Below are positions 1-7,239 of a stretch of DNA of 12,064 nucleotides, in pieces; the stretch's first letter is position 1; each line of letters begins with the position of its first letter. The translations under genes were made by a program, and so were the position numbers. The notes under the pieces are model-generated. The model did no database searches. It was not told the origin of the DNA and saw nothing but the letters and a program-made list of their open reading frames with translations. The stretch is from the NCBI GenBank assembly GCA_035267045.1, contig DATFMH010000227.1:1-12064 (forward strand), read 5' to 3'. Source of the DNA: DATFMH01 sp035267045 (lineage in GTDB: Bacteria > Bacteroidota > Rhodothermia > Balneolales > DATFMH01).

Positions 1-589
1 TTTTTGAATAAAGGTTATCTCCCATGGCAGATAAACCCGTATTATTAACAAATTTAGCCAGTTCAATTTGTCCGAGATCTACTTGACCCCTGTTACCATT
101 TAGTTTCGCAGTCACTACACCATCCTGTGATATCTTAACCCCGACAGCATCCTGTGGCACACTTATGTTACTAATCAATGGCAATCCGGAGTTATTCACT
201 ATTTCACCGGATGAATTAAGTGTGAAATTTCCGTCACGTGTATATGCGGTGCTTCCATCAGGCATTTGAACCTGAAAAAAACCGTTGCCATTTATGCAAA
301 GATCAAGTGGATTACCCGTCTGATCGACAGAACCCTCGGAGAAATTCCGGATAGTAGCAACGGGACGTGCCCCATGTCCTATTTGCAGTTCAGTTGAACC
401 ACCGTTTGTTCCCTCTGCAGCCGCTCCTTTTCGGGAAGTGGCGATAGTCTGATAGAACAGATCCTGGAACGCGATGGTACTTCTTTTGAAGCCTGTGGTA
501 TTAACGTTAGCCAAATTATTGGCAATGTTATCCACCATTTTTTGCTGGGCATTCATCCCCAGGGCTGCTGTACTTAAAGCATCTGGCAT
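1..589 (-). CDS. flgG: Flagellar distal rod protein FlgG (3' part missing at window edge)
   Basis: FlgG builds the distal rod of the flagellar axial structure, crossing the periplasm between the proximal rod and the hook; it is exported through the flagellar type III gate. I translated 196 codons from ATG at 589. The N-terminus MPDALSTAALGMNAQQKMVD, then NNLANVNTTGFKR, is the rod/hook-family coiled-coil segment and signature. YQTI at about residue 47 and LQIGHG further on flank the FlgG-specific stretch that FlgF lacks. The stretch FSEGSVDQTGNPLDLCINGN followed by GFFQV is the conserved core entry. FlgG is usually near 260 residues, so roughly 65 C-terminal residues lie beyond the left edge. 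An AGGAG ribosome binding site 7 bases upstream fixes the start. flgF lies 13 bases upstream on the same strand, the usual flgF-flgG pair. The reading frame is intact as far as seen. Confidence 0.95.
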   Translation of the reverse strand, partial: MPDALSTAALGMNAQQKMVDNIANNLANVNTTGFKRSTIAFQDLFYQTIATSRKGAAAEGTNGGSTELQIGHGARPVATIRNFSEGSVDQTGNPLDLCINGNGFFQVQMPDGSTAYTRDGNFTLNSSGEIVNNSGLPLISNISVPQDAVGVKISQDGVVTAKLNGNRGQVDLGQIELAKFVNNTGLSAMGDNLYSK

Positions 590-601
590 GATTTAACTCC
601 T
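590..601 (-). promoter_or_regulatory. flgG ribosome binding site
   Basis: On the minus strand AGGAG (601-597) sits 7 bases before the flgG ATG at 589, immediately after the flgF stop codon (605-603). It is a canonical Shine-Dalgarno sequence at good spacing and shows that this genome does use them. Confidence 0.75.
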
Positions 602-602
602 G

Positions 603-1343
603 TTAGAATTTTCCTAAGTTATTTGTTGCCTGAGAAAGTGACTGGTTACTTGAACTGATCACTTTTTGCTGTGATTCGAACAATTGCAGATTCTTGGTCA
701 TCGCTACCATTTCTTTCATAGGGTTTACATTACCACCCTCGTAATACCCTTGATTGACCTGACTACTCGTATCAGCCTCGACGATATTATCTGATTGCGG
801 CTTAAAATATGTACCGGATAGACGCTTGAGACGAGTTAGATCCGTGACCTTAACCAAATTTAATTTATCCAATATTTTGTCATTCAAACGTATGGTACCA
901 TCCCTGGCTACTTCAATTTTATTCTCATTGCTTGCACTGTTGTCATTTTTACCCAAATTCGGAATTTGAATAGCGCCTGAGGCTCCCTGAACAAATCCAT
1001 CATTAGAATCCCGAAGATACCCGTTGGAATCCAAATGAAATCTGCCATTACGTGTTAGAAGCATTTGACCATTATTTTCTACTTGAAAAAAGCCTTTACC
1101 TTCAATCGCAAAATCGTACGGATTCCCGGTTGACTCTAAACGCCCCTGTTCCATTTGTACCGTCTGAAACAAATCTGCATTTTGCACTTTCTGTCCATTC
1201 ATGACATCGGAAAAAGATCGATAGAAAACCTTTTCCCCTTTAAATCCCGGTGTATTAATATTAGCCAGATTATTAGCAATCACTTCCTGGGCCCGGGTTA
1301 ATAGCTCCATAGCCTTCATGGATAGTTTGAGTCTGTCAAGCAT
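603..1343 (-). CDS. flgF: Flagellar rod/hook-basal-body protein FlgF
   Basis: FlgF is an axial rod protein of the flagellar basal body, in the same family as FlgG and FlgE, exported through the flagellar secretion gate to the periplasm. The 246 residues match the usual FlgF length. The N-terminal heptad-like segment leads into VIANNLANINTPGFKG at about residues 22-37, the flagellar rod-protein signature. Around residues 66-90, QMEQGRLESTGNPYDFAIEG followed by GFF is the conserved core entry. The C-terminal helix NPMKEMVAMTKNLQLFESQQ (about 207-226) is the second half of the D0 coiled coil. It lacks the insert that marks FlgG, which favours FlgF. ATG at 1343 gives the full N-terminal helix; the Met codons at residues 9 and 12 would cut into it. 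No strong ribosome binding site is visible, only an A-rich stretch. It is the first gene of a minus-strand unit continuing into flgG. A sigma-54-like element lies about 40-57 bases upstream of the start. Confidence 0.93.
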   Translation of the reverse strand: MLDRLKLSMKAMELLTRAQEVIANNLANINTPGFKGEKVFYRSFSDVMNGQKVQNADLFQTVQMEQGRLESTGNPYDFAIEGKGFFQVENNGQMLLTRNGRFHLDSNGYLRDSNDGFVQGASGAIQIPNLGKNDNSASNENKIEVARDGTIRLNDKILDKLNLVKVTDLTRLKRLSGTYFKPQSDNIVEADTSSQVNQGYYEGGNVNPMKEMVAMTKNLQLFESQQKVISSSNQSLSQATNNLGKF

Positions 1344-1700
1344 AGCTTTTTATCAATTATGTTATCTTAAACACCCTGTCATTATTCAAAAGCCATGCCA
1401 TAAACTGATTTCTATCCATTGATAAAGAAAGAATATCATTCAGCAGTCTTTTGGGACGATTGATTTCAGAAAAGCTTATCACATAAAGGAATTTATTTAT
1501 GCAAAGCGGAAAGATTTGCCGTATATCGGATACATTATAAATACACGTTACTGATGTCTGTTAACCATTTTATATCGATTAGCCATTATTAATGATAGTC
1601 AGTCCTTATTATCTACCATATTTTGACTAACCATATCTTTTCCATTCAATCATTCTGTTATGAAATTAAAAATGGCATTGTTTTTGGTCATTAAAGAAAC
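1344..1700. other. Divergent intergenic region between flgF and flhB
   Basis: This AT-rich stretch of 357 bases separates divergently transcribed flgF (minus) and flhB (plus), so it should hold promoters for both units. Toward flgF there is a sigma-54-like element at 1400-1385. Toward flhB, TTGACT (1623-1628), a 16-base spacer and TTCAAT (1645-1650) is a weak sigma-70-like candidate about 45 bases before the ATG. TATAAA also occurs at 1536-1541 without a well-spaced partner. Several CCAT words (1565, 1583, 1616, 1631, 1642) occur at irregular spacing. I see no convincing gene, RNA or terminator here. Confidence 0.6.
1385..1400 (-). promoter_or_regulatory. Possible sigma-54 (RpoN) promoter for flgF-flgG
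   Basis: Read on the minus strand, 1400-1385 is TGGCATGGCTTTTGAA. Against the sigma-54 consensus TGGCACG-N4-TTGCW it matches 10 of 12 fixed positions, with GG and TTG correctly spaced. The mismatches are T for C in the -24 block and A for C in the -12 GC, which is normally strongly conserved. Transcription would start near 1374, giving a leader of about 31 bases before the flgF ATG, a sensible length. Rod genes are sigma-54-dependent in many flagellated bacteria. The call rests on sequence resemblance only, and the weak -12 element lowers confidence. Confidence 0.3.
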
Positions 1701-2771
1701 ATGGCAGAGAAGAATGATGATCAAGAAAAAACAGAAGAACCAACTGCGCACAAACTGGAGAAGGCGCGGGAAGAAGGCAACGTCAGCCACAGTGCTGAAT
1801 TATCTTCTGTAATGTTGATGGTTATGACTACCATAGTTTTTATGCAGGCGGGATCGTGGATGTTTGGGCGTATAAGAAATTTATTTCAGGTTTTTCTGGA
1901 TAATACGGATCAGGCCATTGATAACCCGCAAAATGCCATAAAATTCATGAACGCCGCTCTTTTTCTTGGCCTCGAAGTGCTGGCACCTATATTAATAGCT
2001 CTATTCATTACAGCCATATTGGTTAATATCGCTCAAACAGGCGTGGTGTTTTCTACGAAAGTTATCGAGCCGAAAGGTAACCGCATCGACCCATTAAATG
2101 GTATTAAACGCATCTTCTCTGTTCGTGGATTGGTGGAACTGATAAAAGGGTTCAGTAAGATTTTTATTGTGGGCCTGGTGATATATTTCACTGTCCGAAG
2201 CAAGGTAACTAATTTCATTACTTTTGCCGTAACACCAATCGATGATATGCTTTCCCAGACGGGACACTTTATTATACTGATAATGGCAAGAATTTTATCA
2301 GCCCTTTTAATTTTATCGATTCTCGACACCCTTTATCAACGCTTTCAACATCGTAAGGATCTTCGAATGACCAAACAGGAAGTGAAAGATGAGTTCAAAC
2401 AGATGGAGGGTGATCCGCATATAAAGAGTAAACGAAAACAAATTGCCAGACAAAACGCTCAAAGAAGACGCCTGGACCATGCTATTTTAGGATCTGATGT
2501 AGTCGTTACCAATCCTACTCATTATGCTGTAGCGATGCATTATGATCCGGAACATAACGACGCTCCTATGATCATGGCCAAAGGAACAGAAAACCGTGCT
2601 TTTAAAATTCGTGACTTTGCCAAAAAATATGACATTACCATTGTTGAAGATCCACCGGTTGCTCGTGCCCTTTATGCCACTGCCGATGAAGGGGAATTTG
2701 TACCACCCGAATTATACCAGGCTGTTGCCGAGATATTGGCTTACGTCTATAAAATGAAGAAACATCTATAA
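1701..2771 (+). CDS. flhB: Flagellar export gate protein FlhB (autocleaving substrate-specificity switch)
   Basis: FlhB sits in the inner membrane at the flagellar type III export gate. Its cytoplasmic domain switches export from rod/hook substrates to filament substrates after self-cleavage. The 356 residues match family length. The N-terminus DQEKTEEPTAHKLEKAREEG (residues 7-26) is the typical FlhB/SctU opening. Four membrane segments fall at roughly residues 35-55, 85-110, 148-166 and 188-210. A charged linker follows (about 213-262). The autocleavage motif is NPTH at 271-274 inside VVVTNPTHYAVA. Downstream, AKGTENRAFKIRDFAKKYDI and EDPPVARALY are the conserved cleaved domain; the second has Val where PPLAR is usual. 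Nothing essential is missing. It heads the plus-strand unit and is separated from flhA by one base, so the two are probably translationally coupled. Only a weak A-rich sequence precedes the start. Confidence 0.97.
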   Translation: MAEKNDDQEKTEEPTAHKLEKAREEGNVSHSAELSSVMLMVMTTIVFMQAGSWMFGRIRNLFQVFLDNTDQAIDNPQNAIKFMNAALFLGLEVLAPILIALFITAILVNIAQTGVVFSTKVIEPKGNRIDPLNGIKRIFSVRGLVELIKGFSKIFIVGLVIYFTVRSKVTNFITFAVTPIDDMLSQTGHFIILIMARILSALLILSILDTLYQRFQHRKDLRMTKQEVKDEFKQMEGDPHIKSKRKQIARQNAQRRRLDHAILGSDVVVTNPTHYAVAMHYDPEHNDAPMIMAKGTENRAFKIRDFAKKYDITIVEDPPVARALYATADEGEFVPPELYQAVAEILAYVYKMKKHL

Positions 2772-2772
2772 A

Positions 2773-4872
2773 ATGGGAAGATTAAGTAAATCAAATAACA
2801 TGTTCAGTATATTACTGGCGCGTACCGATGTATTGGTATCGTCCGGTATTATACTGATTCTGATGATCATGATTATCCCACTTCCCACCGTATTCCTGGA
2901 TTTCTTCCTGGCTATAAATATATCTCTGTCCATTATCGTTCTGTTGGTTGCTTTCTATACTTTCAAGCCTCTTGATTTTGCAGTATTTCCCGGAATGCTG
3001 TTGATTCTGACTCTTTTTCGATTATCACTCAATGTAGCCAGTACCCGGCTTATACTCGGTCAGGGTTATGCCGGTAAACTGATCCAGGCTTTTGGTAGTT
3101 TTGTCGTACACGGCAATTTCGTACTCGGTATCATCATCTTTGCCGTGCTGATCATTATAAACTTTATTGTTATTACCAAAGGTGCCTCAAGAATTGCGGA
3201 AGTATCGGCCAGATTCACACTCGATGCCATGCCCGGTAAACAAATGGCAATCGACGCCGATCTGAACGCCGGGCTCGTTACGGATGAGCAAGCCCGCAAA
3301 ATGCGCGACGAGATAGCTCGCGAAAGTGATTTTTATGGAGCTATGGATGGTGCCAGTAAATTTGTCCGGGGTGATGTTATCGCCGGCCTTCTGATAACTT
3401 TTATTAATATCATCGGTGGATTGATAATAGGAACAGTCCAGCGTGGAATGTCTATTTCTAATGCTGCCCATGTTTATACTTTACTGACCATAGGTGACGG
3501 ACTGGTAAGCCAGATACCCGCACTGCTTATCTCAACTGCTTCAGGTATCATAGTATCTCGTGCTGCCTCTGAGGGGAACCTGGGTGAGGAAATGACCGCT
3601 CAGCTCATCAACAACCCGCGGACCATAATGATAGCGTCAATATTTATTTTCATTATTGGCCTGATTCCAGGTATGCCCATTATTCCGTTTTGGTCTATTT
3701 CCGGTATATTAATGTTTGTTTCCATCAAAAACTTTAAAAAACAACAGGCTGATGAAGTTGAAGAAAATAATCAGAAACAACTCGCTAATAAAGAAGAAGA
3801 ACGCGTCGAGGATTACTTGCTGATGGATACGCTGGAACTCGAGATCGGGTACAGCCTCATACCTCTTGTCGACCCTGATCAGGGCGGTGATCTTCTGGAC
3901 CGAATGGCATCACTGAGAAAACAACTTGCTATCGAATTGGGTATCATTGTACCACCTATCCGAATCCGGGATAATATCCAACTAAATGCCAATGACTACG
4001 TCATTAAAATGCGTGGAATCGTGCATGGAAAGGGGGACTTGTTACCCGGTTATTACATGGCATTGATACCTGCCGATTTTGATATTGAACTACCCGGAAT
4101 TAAAACAACAGACCCGACTTTCGGTATGGATGCCGTTTGGGTCAGCTCTAAAAACAGGTCACAAGTTGAAAAATATGGAATATCAGCTATTGAATCCGGT
4201 GCTGTTATCACAACCCACTTAATGGAAGTGATAAAACGTAAAGCTTATAAAATTATAGACCGGCAAATGGTTAAACAATTGATTGATAATGTTAAAGAGG
4301 CTTCACCGGCTTTAATTGAAGAATTGATTCCGGAAGTATTGAAATTGGGAGATATACAAAAAGTACTGAAGAGATTACTAAAAGAAAGGATACCTGTCAG
4401 GGATCTCATCACCATACTCGAAACCCTTGCTGATCAGGCAGCTCATACTAAAAACACAGACGTCCTGACAGAATATGTACGGGCTGCATTATCCGATACG
4501 ATTACCAAACAATTCAGGAATGATAATGGGGAAATTAATGTAGCTGTCCTCGATTCACCTATTGAATCTCATTTAATCAATCAGGCTCAGCAAGGTAATT
4601 TGAATCCCAATACACTTGGTTTTACACCTGAAACCATAGAGAAACTTTATGTGAACTGTACCAAAATATTTGAGAAGATGATCGCTAATGGACATGATCC
4701 CATACTTCTCACTTCACCGGTACTTAGGCCCACATTATATGACTTTTTGATATCTGTTATCCCTGAGATATCCGTTCTGTCATATAACGATATTAGTTTA
4801 ACAACGAAAATAAGCAAATTCGATCGTATCACTCTGTCAATGGAAACAATTGAGTCACCGGCACTGTCATGA
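2773..4872 (+). CDS. flhA: Flagellar export gate protein FlhA (FHIPEP family)
   Basis: FlhA forms the nonameric ring of the flagellar export gate. Its membrane part couples proton flow to export and its cytoplasmic part docks chaperone-substrate complexes. The 699 residues match family length. About eight membrane segments lie in residues 20-320. The FHIPEP signature is RFTLDAMPGKQMAID at 147-161, followed by DADLNAGLV. GDGLVSQIPALL at 241-252 is another conserved block. A charged linker (about 320-350, rich in Glu, Lys and Gln) leads to the cytoplasmic domain, including PPIRIRDN (394-401), PGYYMALIPAD (425-435) and DTITKQFRNDNGEINV (575-590). The last residues overlap flhF by four bases (ATGA), which suggests coupled translation. 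There is no truncation or anomaly. Confidence 0.97.
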   Translation: MGRLSKSNNMFSILLARTDVLVSSGIILILMIMIIPLPTVFLDFFLAINISLSIIVLLVAFYTFKPLDFAVFPGMLLILTLFRLSLNVASTRLILGQGYAGKLIQAFGSFVVHGNFVLGIIIFAVLIIINFIVITKGASRIAEVSARFTLDAMPGKQMAIDADLNAGLVTDEQARKMRDEIARESDFYGAMDGASKFVRGDVIAGLLITFINIIGGLIIGTVQRGMSISNAAHVYTLLTIGDGLVSQIPALLISTASGIIVSRAASEGNLGEEMTAQLINNPRTIMIASIFIFIIGLIPGMPIIPFWSISGILMFVSIKNFKKQQADEVEENNQKQLANKEEERVEDYLLMDTLELEIGYSLIPLVDPDQGGDLLDRMASLRKQLAIELGIIVPPIRIRDNIQLNANDYVIKMRGIVHGKGDLLPGYYMALIPADFDIELPGIKTTDPTFGMDAVWVSSKNRSQVEKYGISAIESGAVITTHLMEVIKRKAYKIIDRQMVKQLIDNVKEASPALIEELIPEVLKLGDIQKVLKRLLKERIPVRDLITILETLADQAAHTKNTDVLTEYVRAALSDTITKQFRNDNGEINVAVLDSPIESHLINQAQQGNLNPNTLGFTPETIEKLYVNCTKIFEKMIANGHDPILLTSPVLRPTLYDFLISVIPEISVLSYNDISLTTKISKFDRITLSMETIESPALS

Positions 4873-6221
4873 TCATAAAAAAATATTACGGAAATACGAT
4901 AGGGGAAGCCCGGAAAAAAGCTCAGTCACAACTGGGAAATAAGTTCATAATTTTGGAAACTCTGTCAGATGATAGTGACCAAACTTCATGTATAACAGTT
5001 ATGGTTGATCACGATGTATCCCAGAATAACGGGAGACAGACACCAACAAAAGTACAGAGTTCAAGTAAAGATAGAAATGTATCTTTTACCAGAAGTAATA
5101 CCGGCATTACGAAACCTTTGCATTATCTGAAGAGTGTTTTAAATGAAAAACCCTTATCACGGGAAGACTCTGAGAGTACAAAAGGAAGCCGAAAACATGT
5201 ATCGAAAAATGAGAGGGGTAATTCAGATAATCAGTATAATAATAAGGCAGCGGATCAAAAAAGTTACGAGACCTTATCAAAACGGAAACAATCGCTGTTT
5301 CACTATGAGACGGTGAGTGAAGCCATGGAGCAATCTCCAAACATCCCTGATAATTCAGCTGCACCTAATTATCATCACGAAATCCGCAGTTTAAAGAAAC
5401 AATTAAACAAACTCGAAGCGAAGATATCCGAATCCGTTATACTTGCTAATGTCGATTTTGTATCTCATCCCTCATTTCAGCAATTGTTGAAAGCCGGTAT
5501 TCCGGCAATAACAATCGCCTCATGGTATAAAAATATTATGGATGAGGGCTATACTCCGGATAACAATCCCAAAGCATTTTTGTTACAATTAGGCAAACAG
5601 CTCAGGGATAATTTACCCTCAAAACCTTCGTCAGATCCGGTGAAAAACCTGGTATTTATTGGTAATTCCGGCTCAGGTAAAACCCATTTGATAATGGGGT
5701 TGGCTACCAATAACACCATTTTTAAAAAATTGGATATTGCCATAATAAATGTACAATTACCGCATCATCCTAATCAATACACAGTCTTAGAACCTTTTTG
5801 TCGAGATCAAAACTTACCTTTTTATTCAGTGACAAATGGCGCTGATTTGACTAAACTGGATTCGGAGCTTCATAATTATGATCACGTACTGATTGATACT
5901 CCATCCGTATCATTATTTGACGAAAATGCTATTGATAGTTATTGGAAGCTGCGTCAGATATTGGCATCCATAACACCTATGGAGATACATATGGTGGTTA
6001 ACGCCAATTCACAAAGTATTTTGAATAAAATGCCAAATAGTAATCCGGTTCAACCTGATTATATCGATGTTACCCATCTGGATGAAAACGATAAATGGGG
6101 GCAACTTATACCATTCGTACATCCTTATAATTGCAGCCTGCGATATACGAGTCAGGGACCCGATAAAATCGAAAAATTTGAACCCGCATCATTTGTTGAA
6201 ACAATTTTGTATCGCTCATAA
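4869..6221 (+). CDS. flhF: FlhF-like SRP-family GTPase, with degenerate nucleotide-binding motifs
   Basis: FlhF is an SRP-type GTPase that marks where a flagellum is built, usually working with FlhG. The call rests on position between flhA and flhG, the N-terminal B domain (IIKKYYGNTIGEARKKAQSQ at 2-21, then LGNKFIILET), a low-complexity linker (about 45-165, rich in Ser, Asn and Lys), a helical NG-type N domain (about 170-250) and a G domain (about 258-450). The P-loop is GNSGSGKTH (265-273). Beyond that the motifs are eroded: the DTYR region is NVQLPHHPNQ (294-303), DTAGR is DTPSV (343-347), and TKLDE is THLDE (402-406) with His for the base-reading Lys. The total of 450 residues is normal, and there is no frameshift, so selection seems to maintain the protein. 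It may bind nucleotide weakly or hydrolyse it poorly; that is inference. Confidence 0.85.
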   Translation: MIIKKYYGNTIGEARKKAQSQLGNKFIILETLSDDSDQTSCITVMVDHDVSQNNGRQTPTKVQSSSKDRNVSFTRSNTGITKPLHYLKSVLNEKPLSREDSESTKGSRKHVSKNERGNSDNQYNNKAADQKSYETLSKRKQSLFHYETVSEAMEQSPNIPDNSAAPNYHHEIRSLKKQLNKLEAKISESVILANVDFVSHPSFQQLLKAGIPAITIASWYKNIMDEGYTPDNNPKAFLLQLGKQLRDNLPSKPSSDPVKNLVFIGNSGSGKTHLIMGLATNNTIFKKLDIAIINVQLPHHPNQYTVLEPFCRDQNLPFYSVTNGADLTKLDSELHNYDHVLIDTPSVSLFDENAIDSYWKLRQILASITPMEIHMVVNANSQSILNKMPNSNPVQPDYIDVTHLDENDKWGQLIPFVHPYNCSLRYTSQGPDKIEKFEPASFVETILYRS

Positions 6222-6231
6222 TTAGGATGTC
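6221..6231 (+). promoter_or_regulatory. flhG ribosome binding site
   Basis: AGGA at 6224-6227, just after the flhF stop codon (6219-6221), precedes the flhG ATG at 6232 by four bases. The spacing is short but plausible, and it supports the chosen start over later Met codons. Confidence 0.5.
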
Positions 6232-6999
6232 ATGAACAAACAAAACAATCAAGCACATATCATATCAACATCAGCCGGTAAAGGTGGTGTAGGAAAGAGT
6301 TTGCTCTCAGTAAACCTGGCTGAAATGTTGGTTACGATGGGATATCGGGTAGCACTTATCGATGCCGATCTTGGTTTATCAAATTGTGCTATGCTGTTAA
6401 ATGAATCCGTCCCGGGTACGGCACAAGATGTAGTAACCGAAAAAGTTTCCATTAATGATATCATGCATGTCACCGACAGTGGGCTAATTTTGGTTACGGG
6501 GTCAGAAACGGCAAACTACAAGAACGATCACATATATCCTGTTCTGGATAGTGTTATCATGAGACTCCGATATCAATGCGATTTTATAATCATTGATACA
6601 CCGGCGGGTGTAACAGAAATGAATCTTTGGGCACTCGACCGATCGGACCTTAGCTTATTAATACTTGTTAATGAACCAACCGTTATATCTGATGTATACC
6701 GGTTTTGCAAGTTTATAATGGAGATAGATCCTTCATATCCTTTTGCCACTGTTGTTAATTTTGCTATCGACCAGGATGATGCTGAAAAGGTGGCTAAACG
6801 ATTCAATTCTATAACTTCTCATTTCTTAAACAGGGAATTCCCTCACTTAGGCCACCTTCCGCTTGATGACAAAATCCGGAAATCCGTTATGCACCAAAAA
6901 CCATTTGTCCATGTTAATGAACACGGGGAACTATTATCCAGGCTCAGGACGATATCTGACTCTTTAATATCTCATTTGAAAAATATAATTATCAATTAA
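6232..6999 (+). CDS. flhG: FlhG (MinD/ParA-type ATPase controlling flagellar number)
   Basis: FlhG (FleN/YlxH) is a MinD-like ATPase that limits flagellar number and, in studied systems, stimulates FlhF GTPase through an N-terminal DQAxxLR helix. The deviant Walker A motif is KGGVGKS (17-23), with the signature Lys17 and Ser in place of the more usual Thr. LIDADLGLSN (42-51) is the A-prime/switch I region, and IIIDTPAG (119-126) is the Walker B/switch II region. VNEPT at 146-150 is also typical. At 255 residues it is slightly short. The N-terminus MNKQNNQAHI runs straight into the first strand, so at most a remnant NNQA of the DQAxxLR motif is present. The C-terminus SDSLISHLKNIIIN could be a weak amphipathic helix. 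It follows flhF by 10 bases, and the pairing supports the assignment. Confidence 0.93.
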   Translation: MNKQNNQAHIISTSAGKGGVGKSLLSVNLAEMLVTMGYRVALIDADLGLSNCAMLLNESVPGTAQDVVTEKVSINDIMHVTDSGLILVTGSETANYKNDHIYPVLDSVIMRLRYQCDFIIIDTPAGVTEMNLWALDRSDLSLLILVNEPTVISDVYRFCKFIMEIDPSYPFATVVNFAIDQDDAEKVAKRFNSITSHFLNREFPHLGHLPLDDKIRKSVMHQKPFVHVNEHGELLSRLRTISDSLISHLKNIIIN

Positions 7000-7031
7000 A
7001 CATCATAATCACATTAAATGGGTTTGGCATT

Positions 7032-7238
7032 ATGTTAGTTAAATTATTCAGTTTTATAGCTCTTATTGTATTTATCGCGTTAATGATTAATGGAGCTGCA
7101 CTAATGTTTGCTTTTATTCGTAGTGTAGCAATGTTTATCATATTAATTTTCCTTTACCAGGTATTTGCCTTCATGGCCAGGGCTATTAGTAAAAACAACA
7201 ACAAACAACCTAAAACCAAAGAAGACGTAACCAATTGA
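7032..7238 (+). CDS. Small hydrophobic membrane protein of unknown function, between flhG and fliA
   Basis: I do not recognise this 68-residue protein. Residues 1-5 contain one Lys, and residues 6-50 are almost entirely hydrophobic, long enough for two membrane segments (about 6-27 and 31-50, broken by MING and a single Arg30). The C-terminal tail (53-68) is polar and Lys-rich, KNNNKQPKTKEDVTN, and probably cytoplasmic. The gene starts 32 bases after flhG and ends one base before the fliA ATG, so it is locked into the operon and likely translationally coupled to fliA. The ribosome binding site is weak (GGG about 10 bases upstream). The intact hydrophobic pattern and tight packing argue for a real gene rather than chance. 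A link to flagella is inferred only from position. Confidence 0.7.
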   Translation: MLVKLFSFIALIVFIALMINGAALMFAFIRSVAMFIILIFLYQVFAFMARAISKNNNKQPKTKEDVTN

Positions 7239-7239
7239 T

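Noticed and set aside
1523..1530. Minus-strand TCCGATAT resembling a sigma-28 -10 box
   Set aside because: Only 6 of 8 positions fit, the partner is TAAC at 16 bases rather than TAAA at 15, and it lies about 180 bases from flgF.
1498..1539. A 13-codon reading frame (ATG at 1498) preceded by AAAGGA, a possible leader peptide
   Set aside because: It is too short to judge, shows no attenuator hairpins nearby, and sits about 160 bases before flhB.
1565..1645. Five CCAT words in the divergent intergenic region, possible regulator sites
   Set aside because: Spacing is irregular (18, 33, 15 and 11 bases) and flanking bases differ; such words are expected in this composition.
1673..1688. TGGCATTGTTTTTGGT just before flhB, resembling a second sigma-54 promoter opposite the flgF one
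   Set aside because: The -12 GC is replaced and the predicted start (about 1698) would leave almost no leader before the ATG at 1701, so it is more likely chance in T-rich DNA.
2033..3471. Opposite-strand reading frames of 77-98 codons inside flhB and flhA
   Set aside because: They lie entirely within well-recognised genes and have no family features or ribosome binding context.
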